Source of the DNA: Paracoccus luteus
Lineage (GTDB): Bacteria > Pseudomonadota > Alphaproteobacteria > Rhodobacterales > Rhodobacteraceae
Assembly (NCBI RefSeq): GCF_004522155.1
Contig: NZ_SDEA01000004.1
Span: 245,214 to 309,213 of the forward strand
DNA: 64,000 nt
Direction of reading: 5' to 3'
Shown: positions 1 to 8,786 of the stretch, in pieces
Numbering within the stretch: the first letter of the stretch is position 1
Layout of the letters: each line of letters opens with the position of its first letter
Notes under the pieces: model-generated
Database searches by the model: none
What the model was told of the DNA's origin: nothing
Seen by the model: the letters and a program-made list of their open reading frames with translations, nothing else
Program-made: the position numbers and the translations under genes

Positions 1-142
1 TCACCGTCTTCAACGTCGTGGATTTGCCCGCGCCGTTGCGCCCCAGGATCGCCAGCACCCGCCCCGGACGGGCGCGAAAGGTCATGCCGTGCAGCACCCG
101 CGTCTCGCCATAGCCGGACTGGACCCCGCTCAGCTCAAGCAT
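1..142 (-). CDS. livF: Branched-chain amino acid-type ABC transporter ATP-binding protein LivF (5' part only)
   Basis: Only the first 47 codons lie in the window; the gene runs off the left edge. The translation begins MLELSGVQSGYGETRVLHG and contains the Walker A motif GRNGAGKSTT, as in LivF, one of the two cytoplasmic ATPases that power the HAAT-type ABC importers. The ATG at 142 overlaps the end of livG, and livG, livM, livH and a binding-protein gene lie directly upstream on the same strand, so it belongs to a five-gene import operon. The substrate cannot be told from this fragment. Confidence 0.9.
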   Translation of the reverse strand, partial: MLELSGVQSGYGETRVLHGMTFRARPGRVLAILGRNGAGKSTTLKTV

Positions 143-878
143 CGGCCCAGTGTCCCAGATAGATGTCCTTCAGCAGCCGGCTGCCGCGCGCGTCCTCGGG
201 CGAGCCGTCAAAAACGACCTCGCCGTGGTTCAGCACGGTGATGCTGTCGGCGACGGCAAAGGCCAGATCCATGTCGTGTTCGATGATCAGCAGCGTCAGG
301 TCGCGCGGCAGGTCGTTCAGCAGGTCGTGAAAGCCCCTGGACATCTCAGGCCCGACGCCGGAGGTCGGCTCGTCCATCAGCAGGACCAGCGGGCGCGTGG
401 CCAGCGCCACCGCCACCTCAAGCTGGCGGCGCACGCCATAGGACACATCGCCGACGCGGGCGTGCAGGTGGGGCATCAGCCGCAGCTGTTCGGCCACCTC
501 GCGCACGGTGTCCCGCACGTCGTGGCGGGTCAGGCTGTCGTGGCGGATGGAATGCCAGTGGCCATGCGCGACGGCGGCGGCAAGGCCCAGGTTCTCCTCG
601 ACCGTCAGCCCGTCGAACAGCGTGTTGCGCTGATAGCTGCGCGACAGGCCGCGCCGGGCGCGCGCCTGCACGGTCAGGCCGGTCACGTCTTCGCCCGCCA
701 GCAGGATCTGGCCCGCGTCGGGCCGTGTCTCGCCCACAAGCTGGTTGAACAGCGTCGTCTTGCCCGCCCCGTTGGGTCCAAGGATCACCCGCCGCTCGCC
801 GCGTTGCAGGCGCAGCGAGACGTCGCGCGTGACATGGACGGCGCCAAAGCGTTTCGACAGGCCCCGCGTCTCAAGCAT
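135..878 (-). CDS. livG: Branched-chain amino acid-type ABC transporter ATP-binding protein LivG
   Basis: A 247-residue cytoplasmic ATPase of the LivG type. Visible motifs are Walker A GPNGAGKTT, a slightly degenerate signature SYGVRRQLEVA, Walker B LVLLMDEPTSGV and the LivG-typical ending with an EHDMDLAF switch segment. I chose the ATG at 878 (MLETRGLSKRFG); a start nine codons upstream is possible but would add a non-conserved stretch. The gene overlaps the end of livM by 8 bases and the start of livF by 8 bases, showing translational coupling. Confidence 0.92.
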   Translation of the reverse strand: MLETRGLSKRFGAVHVTRDVSLRLQRGERRVILGPNGAGKTTLFNQLVGETRPDAGQILLAGEDVTGLTVQARARRGLSRSYQRNTLFDGLTVEENLGLAAAVAHGHWHSIRHDSLTRHDVRDTVREVAEQLRLMPHLHARVGDVSYGVRRQLEVAVALATRPLVLLMDEPTSGVGPEMSRGFHDLLNDLPRDLTLLIIEHDMDLAFAVADSITVLNHGEVVFDGSPEDARGSRLLKDIYLGHWADA

Positions 879-1890
879 CGTCGCGCGCCCTTGTCCCCGC
901 CGCATCCGTGCGGCCCTGCGCGTCGATTGCGTCCCCCGCCGTGACCTTCCGCGCGCGCGACAGCCGCTGTTCCACCCAGCCGAAGATCCCGTTCGCGCGG
1001 CTCATCACCACGGCGATCAGGATGACGCCGACGAAAAGATGCCAGTAGTCGGTATGCGCGCTGATTTCATGTTTCAGCATGACAAAGGCGATGGCGCCGA
1101 TCACCGGGCCGATGATCGTGCCGAGCCCGCCCAGGATCACCACGACCAGCGCCTCGCCCGAGACGGTCCAGTTCAGCAGGCCGGGCGAGACGAACATCAC
1201 ATGCTGCGCCGCCAGCGCCCCCGCCACCGCGGCGATCATGCCCGACAGGCCGAACATGTCGGCCTTGATGCGCCAGACGTTGACCCCCAGCGCGCGCATC
1301 CGCTGTTCGTTGTGCATGATCCCCGTCAGGGTGCGGCCCAGCCCCGCCTGCAGCACATGGGTCGCGAACCAATAGACCCCGCCCAGCAGCAGCAGGCAAA
1401 AGAACGCAAAGCTGCGCGGGTCGTTCAAATCCACCCCGATCAGCGACAGGTCGATGCGCGGCACGCCGGACATGCCGTCATCGCCGCCGAAGGCAGGCTG
1501 TTCGAACACGATGGAATAGGCCATCTGCCCGAAGGCCAGCGTCGCCATGATGAAATAGATGCCCTGGCTGCGCCCGCAGACCGCGCCGATCGCCCAGGCG
1601 GCCGCGCCCGTGATGGCGACGGCGCCGGCAAAGGCCGCGGGTGGCGCCAGCCCGGCCTTGACGGTCAGCATGGCGTAGCCATAGGCCCCGGCGCCCATCA
1701 GCGCGCCGTGGCACAGCGACACCATGCCGCCAAAGCCCGCGACCATGTCCAGCGCGATGACAAGGATGGCCAGGATCGCGATCTCGGCCACAAGCTCCAG
1801 CCCGAAATACTCGGCGGTCAGCACCCGCAGCACGGCCGCGGCGGCGACAAGGCCAAGGGTCCAGAAACGCAGGGCGGTGTGGCGGAACAT
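871..1890 (-). CDS. livM: Branched-chain amino acid-type ABC transporter permease LivM
   Basis: A 339-residue inner-membrane permease with about nine to ten hydrophobic segments. The stretch GFGGMVSLCHGALMGAGAY and the later GGLGTIIGPVIGA are the two conserved LivM signatures. It forms the transmembrane channel with LivH and is driven by LivF and LivG. It starts 3 bases after livH and overlaps livG at its end. Length is normal for the family. The last 20 residues are charged and polar, and probably cytoplasmic. Confidence 0.92.
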   Translation of the reverse strand: MFRHTALRFWTLGLVAAAAVLRVLTAEYFGLELVAEIAILAILVIALDMVAGFGGMVSLCHGALMGAGAYGYAMLTVKAGLAPPAAFAGAVAITGAAAWAIGAVCGRSQGIYFIMATLAFGQMAYSIVFEQPAFGGDDGMSGVPRIDLSLIGVDLNDPRSFAFFCLLLLGGVYWFATHVLQAGLGRTLTGIMHNEQRMRALGVNVWRIKADMFGLSGMIAAVAGALAAQHVMFVSPGLLNWTVSGEALVVVILGGLGTIIGPVIGAIAFVMLKHEISAHTDYWHLFVGVILIAVVMSRANGIFGWVEQRLSRARKVTAGDAIDAQGRTDAAGTRARDDA

Positions 1891-1893
1891 CGC

Positions 1894-2763
1894 TCAGCCC
1901 CGCGCCGGGAACAGGCCCGCAGGGCGCAGGATCAGCACCGCCGCCAGCAGCCCATAGATCAGGATCGAGGCGAGCTGCGGGAACAGCACCGCCCCGAAGG
2001 TCTGCACCGCCCCATAGATCAGCGATCCCGCGACCGCCCCGTTCAGGCTGCCAAGTCCGCCGATCACGATGACGATCAGCGTCGGCACCAGGATCTGCAG
2101 CCCCATGTCGGGCGTCACCGACAGGATCGGCGCGGCGACCGCGCCCGCCAGACCCGCCAGCGCGCAGCCGACGCAGAACACGACAAAGAACATCCGCTCC
2201 ACGTCGATGCCCATGCAGGCCGCCATCTGGTCGTTGTCCACGCCCGCGCGGATCATGGCCCCGATCTGCGTGCGGTTCAGCACCAGCGCCAGCGCCCCCC
2301 AGATCGCCAGCCCCAGCGCGATCACGAACAGCCGATAGGCGGGGTATTCGACACCCAGCACCGCCACCCGCCCGTCCAGCACCGCCGGAACCGGCGCGGA
2401 CAGCGCCTGCGCGCCCCAGACGATCCGCGTCAGGTCCAGCATGACGAAGATCAGCCCGAAGGTCACCAGCACCTGCGCCATCGGCCCCGCCCGGCGCATC
2501 CGCCGGATGCACCCCAGATACAGCAGCACCCCCAGCGCCGCGACCGCCAGCGGCGCGATCAGCAGCCCGCCCCAGAACCCCAGGGCCGCGCCCGCCGTCG
2601 CCGCCGCATAGGCGCCGAACGCATAAAGCGCGCCGTGGGCGAGGTTGACGAAATGCATCAGCCCAAAGATGACGGTCAGCCCCACCGACAGCAGGAACAG
2701 CAGCATTGACAGTTGCAGGGCGTTCAGGCCCTGCAGCACCCAGAAGCCCAGATCGCCCTGCAT
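1894..2763 (-). CDS. livH: Branched-chain amino acid-type ABC transporter permease LivH
   Basis: A 289-residue integral membrane protein of the LivH family with about eight hydrophobic segments. The conserved motifs FGLMHFVNLAHGALYAFGAY near residue 35 and VIGGLGSLNGAVAGSL near residue 235 are both present. It pairs with LivM to form the importer channel. It lies 53 bases downstream of the binding-protein gene and 3 bases upstream of livM. As in the rest of the operon, the substrate may be an amino acid, amide, urea or an aromatic acid; sequence alone does not decide. Confidence 0.92.
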   Translation of the reverse strand: MQGDLGFWVLQGLNALQLSMLLFLLSVGLTVIFGLMHFVNLAHGALYAFGAYAAATAGAALGFWGGLLIAPLAVAALGVLLYLGCIRRMRRAGPMAQVLVTFGLIFVMLDLTRIVWGAQALSAPVPAVLDGRVAVLGVEYPAYRLFVIALGLAIWGALALVLNRTQIGAMIRAGVDNDQMAACMGIDVERMFFVVFCVGCALAGLAGAVAAPILSVTPDMGLQILVPTLIVIVIGGLGSLNGAVAGSLIYGAVQTFGAVLFPQLASILIYGLLAAVLILRPAGLFPARG

Positions 2764-2816
2764 CGCGCCCCCTTGTTTCCGATTACAGTCAATCCGGGCC
2801 TCGGCCGAGGCGGCGT

Positions 2817-3992
2817 TCAGTTCAGGGTGGCCATCTCGCAGCCGTTCACCGGATCGACCTCGACCGGCAACTGGGCCAGCACCTTCTGCGTGGGACCGTC
2901 GGGACCGGCCACGGTGTCATAGACATAGATCGGCTGCATGATGTTGTTCGTGGCAGGATCGATGGCGGTCTTGCCGCGCGGCCCGTCAAAGCTGGTCCGG
3001 GGCAGCGCCGCCGCAAGGCTTTCCCGGTCGGTCGCGCCGGATTTGACCGCCTCGACCAGCGCGCGGGCGGCGTCATAGCCCTGCACCGCGTATTCGGACG
3101 GCAGGTGCCCCGCCTGCGCGGTGAACGCCGCGACAAAGGCCTTGTTGGCCGCGTTGTCGATGGTCGGGACATAGTGCAGCGCCGTCACGATGCCCTGCGC
3201 CGCCGCACCCTGCGCGCCCACGTAAAGCTGCGAGTTCAGGAAGCCCGGCCCATAGAGCGGCAGCGCCTCCTTCATCCCGAAGCTGTCATACTGCTTGACG
3301 AACGCGATCGCCTCGCTGCCGGCATAGAACGCATAGACCGCCTGCGCGCCGCTGGTTTTCGCCTTGGCGAGATAGGGGCCGAAATCCTGCGTCTTCTGAA
3401 AGGGCGTGAACTCTTGCGCCACGATCTCGCCCCCTGCGGCGACAAAGGCATCACCGAAGGCCTTCATCATCTGCTGCCCGGCGGCATAGTCGGGGGCGAA
3501 CGTGACCACCTTTGTCACGCCGTGGTCGACAAGGTATTTGCCCATCGGCCGGTTCAGCTGCGCGTTGGAAAACGAGATGCGGGTGATATAGGGGCTGCAG
3601 GCCTTGCCCGTGGCCTCGTCATTGCCGGCGTTGGCGACGATCAGCGGCACCTTGGCGCCGTCCACCACGTCGCGGATCGCCGCCAGCACGCCCGAGCTGA
3701 CGACCCCCGCCATCACATCCACGCGGTCCTGCATGATCAGCTTGCGGGTCTTGGCCAGCCCCACCGGGGGCGAGGCCTCGCTGTCCTCGCGCAGGATCTC
3801 GAAAGTGGCGCCGCTGTCCGCGCCAAAGCTGTCCAGCCCAAGGCGGAAGCCCGCCTCGATTTCCTCGCCAAGCGCGGCATAGACGCCCGAAAACGGCAGC
3901 AGCAGGCCGACCTTGATGTCCTCGGCCTGCGCCTGCGCGGCGGTGGCGGCCGCGATAGCGATGGCGGCGGCGCGCTTGACGATGCGTGACAC
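2817..3992 (-). CDS. ABC transporter substrate-binding protein (LivJ/HAAT family)
   Basis: A 391-residue periplasmic binding protein. The start is the GTG at 3992, preceded by a GGGGGA ribosome site; it gives an N-terminus with basic residues (SRIVKR) followed by an Ala-rich signal segment ending near AQAQAED. The mature protein begins DIKVGLLLPFSGVYAALG, the hallmark of Peripla_BP_6 receptors. Regions such as RPMGKYLVDHGVTKVV and YAVQGYDAARAL fit the group that includes aromatic-compound and amide receptors rather than classic LivJ. It is the first gene of the livHMGF-like operon; the gap upstream (3993-4188) separates it from ccoS. Confidence 0.88.
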   Translation of the reverse strand: MSRIVKRAAAIAIAAATAAQAQAEDIKVGLLLPFSGVYAALGEEIEAGFRLGLDSFGADSGATFEILREDSEASPPVGLAKTRKLIMQDRVDVMAGVVSSGVLAAIRDVVDGAKVPLIVANAGNDEATGKACSPYITRISFSNAQLNRPMGKYLVDHGVTKVVTFAPDYAAGQQMMKAFGDAFVAAGGEIVAQEFTPFQKTQDFGPYLAKAKTSGAQAVYAFYAGSEAIAFVKQYDSFGMKEALPLYGPGFLNSQLYVGAQGAAAQGIVTALHYVPTIDNAANKAFVAAFTAQAGHLPSEYAVQGYDAARALVEAVKSGATDRESLAAALPRTSFDGPRGKTAIDPATNNIMQPIYVYDTVAGPDGPTQKVLAQLPVEVDPVNGCEMATLN

Positions 3993-4188
3993 TGTATCCC
4001 CCCGGATTGTCGCTTGGGCCTTGTTGCGGGTCTGCGCCCGGACCGCCAGCCCCGATCGGGCAGGCGACGCCTGTCGTATAGCCTGCGCCGTCCGGCGCGG
4101 CGAACAGAAATCGCGGGGGGCCGCGATGGGTTGCGCACGAACGCCGATCCGCCCCGCCGCCTCGTGCAGCACGGCGGCAGCGCCAGTC

Positions 4189-4350
4189 CTATTTGGGCTT
4201 GGGCCGGTCGTCCCATTCGGTGCTGAGGATGCGTTCGGCGTCGCCCTTGGGGTCGTCATACTGGCGGTGGCGCAGCGCCCACAGGAACGCGGCCAGCCCC
4301 AGCCCGCCCAGACCCAGCGACACGGGGATCAGGAAGACCAGAACCTCCAT
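4189..4350 (-). CDS. ccoS: cbb3-type cytochrome oxidase assembly protein CcoS
   Basis: A 53-residue single-span membrane protein beginning MEVLVFLIPVSLGLGGLG, with the conserved cytoplasmic part RQYDDPKGDAERIL. CcoS is needed to insert metal cofactors into the cbb3 oxidase catalytic subunit. Its ATG shares one base with the stop codon of ccoI (TGATG), and it is the last gene of ccoGHIS. The short acidic and basic tail WDDRPKPK is normal for the family. Confidence 0.93.
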   Translation of the reverse strand: MEVLVFLIPVSLGLGGLGLAAFLWALRHRQYDDPKGDAERILSTEWDDRPKPK

Positions 4351-6545
4351 CACCGCACCCGCAGCGCGTTCAGCGTCACGCTGATCGAACTCAGCGACAT
4401 GGCCAGCGCGGCGATCAGCGGCGTGGCCAGCCCCGCCACCGCGAACGGCACGGCGACGATGTTGTAGAGGATTGACAGCGCAAAGTTCTCGCGGATGCGG
4501 CGCGCGGCGCTGCGGGCGACGCCCACCGCCTCGGCCACCGGCGCAAGGTCGCTGCCCATCAGCACCATGTCGGACGCCACCCGCGCCGCGTCCAGCGCGC
4601 TTGCGGGCGAAATCGAGGCATGCGCCCCAGCCAGCGCGGCGGTGTCGTTCAGCCCGTCGCCGACCATCAGCACCCGCGCGCCCTGCCCCGCCAGATCGGC
4701 CACGGCGGCGGCCTTGTCCTGCGGGGTGGCCTGCGCGCGCCATTCGGCGATGCCCAGCCGGGCGGCGATGTCCGCGACCGCGGCCGGATTGTCGCCCGAC
4801 AGCAGCATGACCCGCAGGCCCCGCGCCTTCAGCCCCGCGACGCAGGCCCGCGCGCCGGGGCGCAGGCTGTCGGTGAAATCGACCCGCAGCACCGCGCCGT
4901 CCAGCGCCAGCCAGGTGGCGGCACCGGGGGCATCCGCCGCCTCGGCCGACGCGCCGGCCCAGTCGGCGCGGCCCAGCCGGACCGGGCGGCCTTGCCATGT
5001 TCCCTCGACGCCATATCCCGGCACCTCGCGCAGATCGCCAATGGCGGCCGGGTCCGTCCCGTCCAGCGCCGCGGCCAGCGCCCGCGACAGCGGATGCCCC
5101 GAGGCCGCGGCCAGCGCCAGCGCGACCGCGCGCGCATCCGCATCCAGCCCGTCCAGCGTCACCACCTGCGGCGTTCCCATCGTCAGCGTGCCGGTCTTGT
5201 CGAACACCACCGTGTCGCAGTCGGCCAGCCGTTCCAGCGCCGTGCCGTCCTTGATCAGCAGCCCGCGGCGGAACAGCCGCCCGGACGCCGCCGTCACCAC
5301 CGCAGGCACCGCCAACCCCAGCGCGCAGGGGCAGGTGATGATCAGAACCGCCGCCGCCACGTTCAGCGCCAGCCGCGCGTCGCCGGTCGCCACCAGCCAC
5401 CCCGCCAGGCTGGCCAGCGCCAGCAGATGCACGACAGGCGCATAGGCGCGGCTGGCGCGGTCGGCGACCGAGGTATAGCGTCCGCGCGCCGATTCCGCCG
5501 CCGCCACCAGCGCGGTCAGCCGCGCCAGCGAGCTGTCGCGCCCCGCCGCCGTGACGCGCAGCGTCAGCGGGCCGGTCAGGTTCACCTCGCCCGCCGACAG
5601 CGCCTGCCCCGGTCCGACCGCGACCGGCACGGATTCCCCGGTCAGCAGCGAGCGGTCGATGTCCGAACTGCCCGTCCCGACCACGCCATCGGCGGCGACG
5701 CGCGCGCCGGGGCGGATCAGGATCAGGTCGCCGGGCGCAAGGTCGGCGACCAGCACCGGGGTTTCGACGCCGTCCACCAGCGCGATGGCGCGCGGCACCT
5801 CAAGCGCGGTCAGCTCCTCGGCGGCAGAACGGGCGACGGCGCGGGTGCGGTAATCGAGATAGCGCCCGACCAGCAGGAAAAAGCACAGCATCACCGCCGC
5901 GTCGAAATAGGCGTGATGGCCCTGGTGGATCGTCTCGAACACGGAAATCGCGCTGGCCAGGATCAGCGCCAGCGAGATCGGGACGTCCATGCCCAGCCGG
6001 CCCGCCCGCAGCGCCCGCCATGCGCTGGCAAAGAACGGCTGCCCGGCAAAGGCGACGGTCGGCAGGGCGATGGCCCCGGAAATCCAGTGGAACAGGTCGC
6101 GCGTGGCGGCGTCGGCCCCCGACCAGACGGCGACCGACAGGATCATGATGTTCATCATGGCGAAACCGCTGACCCCGATCCGCATCAGGATGTCGCGGCC
6201 CTGCCGGTCGGCGGTCGTCGCGCTCAGCGCCGCCGGGTCCAGTTCATGCGCGGGAAAGCCGATGCGGTCCAGCACCGCGATCAGGCCGTCGGCCGACAGC
6301 CCCGGCGCATCCACCGTCACGCGGCGCAGCGACAGGTTCACGCGCGCCGACCTGACGCCCGGATGCGCCGTCAGCGCGCGTTCCACGTCGGTGATGCAGG
6401 CCGCGCAATGCGCGGTCGGCAGCGAAAGGATGACCGTGCCCGCATCCGCCCGAACCCGCCCGGCCACGCGTTCCGCCAAGGGCGCCGCGTCGCAGGCCGG
6501 GCAGGCGCTGAAGCGCGCGTCATAGTCGGCGCCGACGTCCGTCAT
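4350..6545 (-). CDS. ccoI: Copper P1B-type ATPase for cbb3 oxidase assembly, CcoI/FixI
   Basis: A 731-residue copper-translocating ATPase that supplies copper for cbb3 oxidase assembly at the periplasmic side. The N-terminus carries CPAC (Cys15, Cys18) and a heavy-metal domain with HCAAC (Cys47, Cys50). The membrane metal site is CPC in [11 protein letters not shown]; the phosphorylation motif DKTGTLT, the SGHPLSRAL His-Pro motif and GDGLNDTAAL hinge are intact. The start at 6545 overlaps the ccoH stop by 4 bases (ATGA). A longer reading frame upstream lies inside ccoH and is not used. It differs from the resistance-type copper ATPase at 52 kb. Confidence 0.94.
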   Translation of the reverse strand: MTDVGADYDARFSACPACDAAPLAERVAGRVRADAGTVILSLPTAHCAACITDVERALTAHPGVRSARVNLSLRRVTVDAPGLSADGLIAVLDRIGFPAHELDPAALSATTADRQGRDILMRIGVSGFAMMNIMILSVAVWSGADAATRDLFHWISGAIALPTVAFAGQPFFASAWRALRAGRLGMDVPISLALILASAISVFETIHQGHHAYFDAAVMLCFFLLVGRYLDYRTRAVARSAAEELTALEVPRAIALVDGVETPVLVADLAPGDLILIRPGARVAADGVVGTGSSDIDRSLLTGESVPVAVGPGQALSAGEVNLTGPLTLRVTAAGRDSSLARLTALVAAAESARGRYTSVADRASRAYAPVVHLLALASLAGWLVATGDARLALNVAAAVLIITCPCALGLAVPAVVTAASGRLFRRGLLIKDGTALERLADCDTVVFDKTGTLTMGTPQVVTLDGLDADARAVALALAAASGHPLSRALAAALDGTDPAAIGDLREVPGYGVEGTWQGRPVRLGRADWAGASAEAADAPGAATWLALDGAVLRVDFTDSLRPGARACVAGLKARGLRVMLLSGDNPAAVADIAARLGIAEWRAQATPQDKAAAVADLAGQGARVLMVGDGLNDTAALAGAHASISPASALDAARVASDMVLMGSDLAPVAEAVGVARSAARRIRENFALSILYNIVAVPFAVAGLATPLIAALAMSLSSISVTLNALRVR

Positions 6546-7009
6546 CACCGCACCCTGCCGCCGGTGAAATGGTCGATGCGCTGACGGAACGGGGTTCCGT
6601 CCCGCGCCGTCGCGGTCAAGTGGATGTTCCACTGCCCCGGCGCCAGCGCCAGGGGCGCGCGGAACAACCCGTCGTGATACGTGAACTCGGGCGTCACGTC
6701 GTCGCGCACATGGGTCGGCCGCCCGACCGTCACGGACAGCGAGGCGACGGGCGCCGGGTTGCCGTCGCGGTCGCGGATCATCAGCGTCAGGTCGCGCCCG
6801 TCGTATTCCGGCGTCGCGGTCCACCCCAGGGTGTCCTGCGCCGCACGCTCGCGGTCAAAGACCTGCGAGGCGACATAGCTGTTCCTGACCTCAAGGCCGG
6901 GAAACGTGCCGACCGCCTTGACGGCCAGCAGCAGGTTGACCCCGATCACCACGCCGAACCCCGCCAGCGTGATCGCCAGGACATGCCGCCCGGTCAGTTC
7001 GCGCGCCAT
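6545..7009 (-). CDS. ccoH: cbb3 oxidase assembly protein CcoH/FixH
   Basis: A 154-residue FixH family protein with one N-terminal membrane span (LAITLAGFGVVIGVNLLLAV) followed by a periplasmic domain. The conserved region NSYVASQVFDRERAAQ is present. CcoH is thought to help assemble or stabilise the cbb3 complex. The ATG at 7009 sits 2 bases after the ccoG stop with GGCAGG upstream; a possible start at 7027 would overlap ccoG. It ends in a 4-base overlap with ccoI. Confidence 0.9.
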   Translation of the reverse strand: MARELTGRHVLAITLAGFGVVIGVNLLLAVKAVGTFPGLEVRNSYVASQVFDRERAAQDTLGWTATPEYDGRDLTLMIRDRDGNPAPVASLSVTVGRPTHVRDDVTPEFTYHDGLFRAPLALAPGQWNIHLTATARDGTPFRQRIDHFTGGRVR

Positions 7010-7010
7010 C

Positions 7011-8470
7011 TTACCTGCCCGTTCCATGGAATACCGTCTCGACCGATGCCCGCCGGCCATCGGTCGCATCCTCGATCCAGATGGTCAACGGCGTCTGCGC
7101 CCCCTCGGCCAGGGGCGAACCCGGCTGCGCGGTCAGATAGACGCGCTGCTGATAGGTCTCGTCGGCATTCACGTCCACGAACGGCGCGCCGCCTTCCAGC
7201 GCGATGGACAGCGCGGGCAGCTGGCCGCCCTCGTCGTCGGACACACCCACGGCGAACTGCTTGTCCGCGCCCTGCTTGTTGCGCAGCCGCAGCTCATATG
7301 TGTTGCGGATCGACCCGTCGGCCATCGTGACGAACTGCGGATTGCGGATGGGCGAGACGTTCAGGTCATAGGGCGAACGCATGAACAGCGCCACGACCAG
7401 CCCGATCCCGATTGCCGCCCACAGGGTGAAATACAGCAGCGTGCGCGGACGCAGGACGTGCTTCATCAGCGGCTTGGGCGCGGCGCCGGTGCGTTCGGCC
7501 GTCTCGTCCTTCAGCGCCATATAGTCGATCAGCCCGCGCGGCTTGCCGATCCTGGCCATCACGTCGTCGCAGGCGTCGATGCACAGCGCGCAGGTGATGC
7601 ATTCCAGCTGCTGCCCCTCGCGGATGTCGATGCCCATCGGGCAGACGTTCACGCAGGCCAGGCAGTCGATGCAGTCGCCCTTGGGACCGGGGGCACGTCG
7701 GATTTCGTCGCCTCGCCCTTCAGGATCTTGCCGCGCGGCTCGCCCCGCCACTCGCGATAGGCGACGGTCAGCGTGTCCTCGTCCATCATCGCGGCCTGGA
7801 TGCGCGGCCAGGGGCAGGCATAGATGCAGATCTGCTCGCGCGCGAAGCCGCCAAAGAAGAACGTCGTCGCGGTCATGATCGCGATGGTGATATAGGCGGC
7901 CGGGTGCGCCTGACCGCGCAGCAAGTCCATGAACAGCGTGGGCGCGTCGGCGAAATAGAACACCCAGGCCCCGCCGGTCAGCAGCGCGATCAGCAGCCAC
8001 GACAGCCATTTTTCCGCGCGCAGCCGGATCTTTCGCGCGTCCCAGGGCGCGTCATACAGGCGGACCTGGGCGTTGCGGTCGCCGTCGATCCAGCGTTCGA
8101 CCTGGATGAACAGGTCGGTCCACACGGTCTGCGGACAGGCATAGCCGCACCAGACCCGCCCCAGCGCCGAGGTGAACAGGAACAGCCCCAGCCCGGCCAT
8201 GACCAGCAGCCCCGCGACGAAATAGAACTCGTGCGGCCAGATCTCGATCCAGAAGAAGAAGAACCGGCGGTTCGCCAGATCGACCAGCACCGCCTGGTCG
8301 GGCATGCCGGGGCCGCGGTCCCAGCGGATCCAGGGCGTGATGTAATAGATGCCCAGCGTGATGGCCATGATGACCCATTTCAGGCTGCGGAACGTGCCGC
8401 GGACCCGGCGGGGAAAGATCGGCTCGCGCGCGGCGTAAAGGCGCGTCGGCTCCGGCTCGGTCGTGGACAT
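7011..8470 (-). pseudogene. ccoG: cbb3 oxidase accessory protein CcoG/FixG, frameshifted
   Basis: CcoG is a membrane iron-sulfur protein that reduces Cu(II) for cbb3 oxidase assembly. The 5' part (ATG at 8470 with AGGAGA upstream, MSTTEPEPTRLYAARE) has the membrane spans, GYACPQTVW and CIYACPWPRIQ. The 3' part, in another frame, carries the ferredoxin cysteines GDCIDCLACVNVCPMG and ECITCALCIDAC, then the C-terminal Ig-like domain. The frames meet in a run of five G (7689-7693, C on the coding strand). One more base there would restore VPPGPKGDCIDC. Everything else is intact and the operon is complete, so a base missed in sequencing is as likely as a real mutation. Confidence 0.85.
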
Positions 8471-8786
8471 GAATCGGGTCTCCTGTGGCGCAGGCTCGCG
8501 CTGCCGGGCACGGCACCGGGCAACGATGACCTGCATCAACGATCCGGGGGCGGCGGGGGTTCGGCGAACCTTCGATCATATAGGAGAGGTTGGATGTGAC
8601 CGGCATGGTCAAGATTGTCGCACCCGCCCGCGCCACCGTTGCCGCCGCGGCGGGGGCGCCGTCGTCCCGCACCCGACGGGCGGGCATCCTTGCCGCCCGC
8701 CGGTGTCGTCGCCCCCGCGTTCCGGGCGTCACCGCAGGTCCGCCCAGATCGCGCCCCGCCGGGTTCAGACCGGTCGGGCCAGCGGG
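8471..8786. other. Gap between ccoP and ccoG
   Basis: 316 bases without a convincing gene. It must contain the promoter of ccoGHIS; the coding-strand side shows a TTGACC element near 8612 and an AT-rich TATATGAT near 8580, too far apart to be a clear promoter pair. I found no good FNR box (TTGAT-N4-ATCAA) here, unlike the ccoN side. A long GC-rich open frame on the minus strand is not supported. Confidence 0.5.

Noticed and set aside
745..2709. 654-codon open frame opposite livM/livH
   Set aside because: Shadow of two membrane-protein genes; no recognisable domain.
4620..6584. 654-codon open frame opposite ccoI
   Set aside because: Shadow of ccoI with biased composition.
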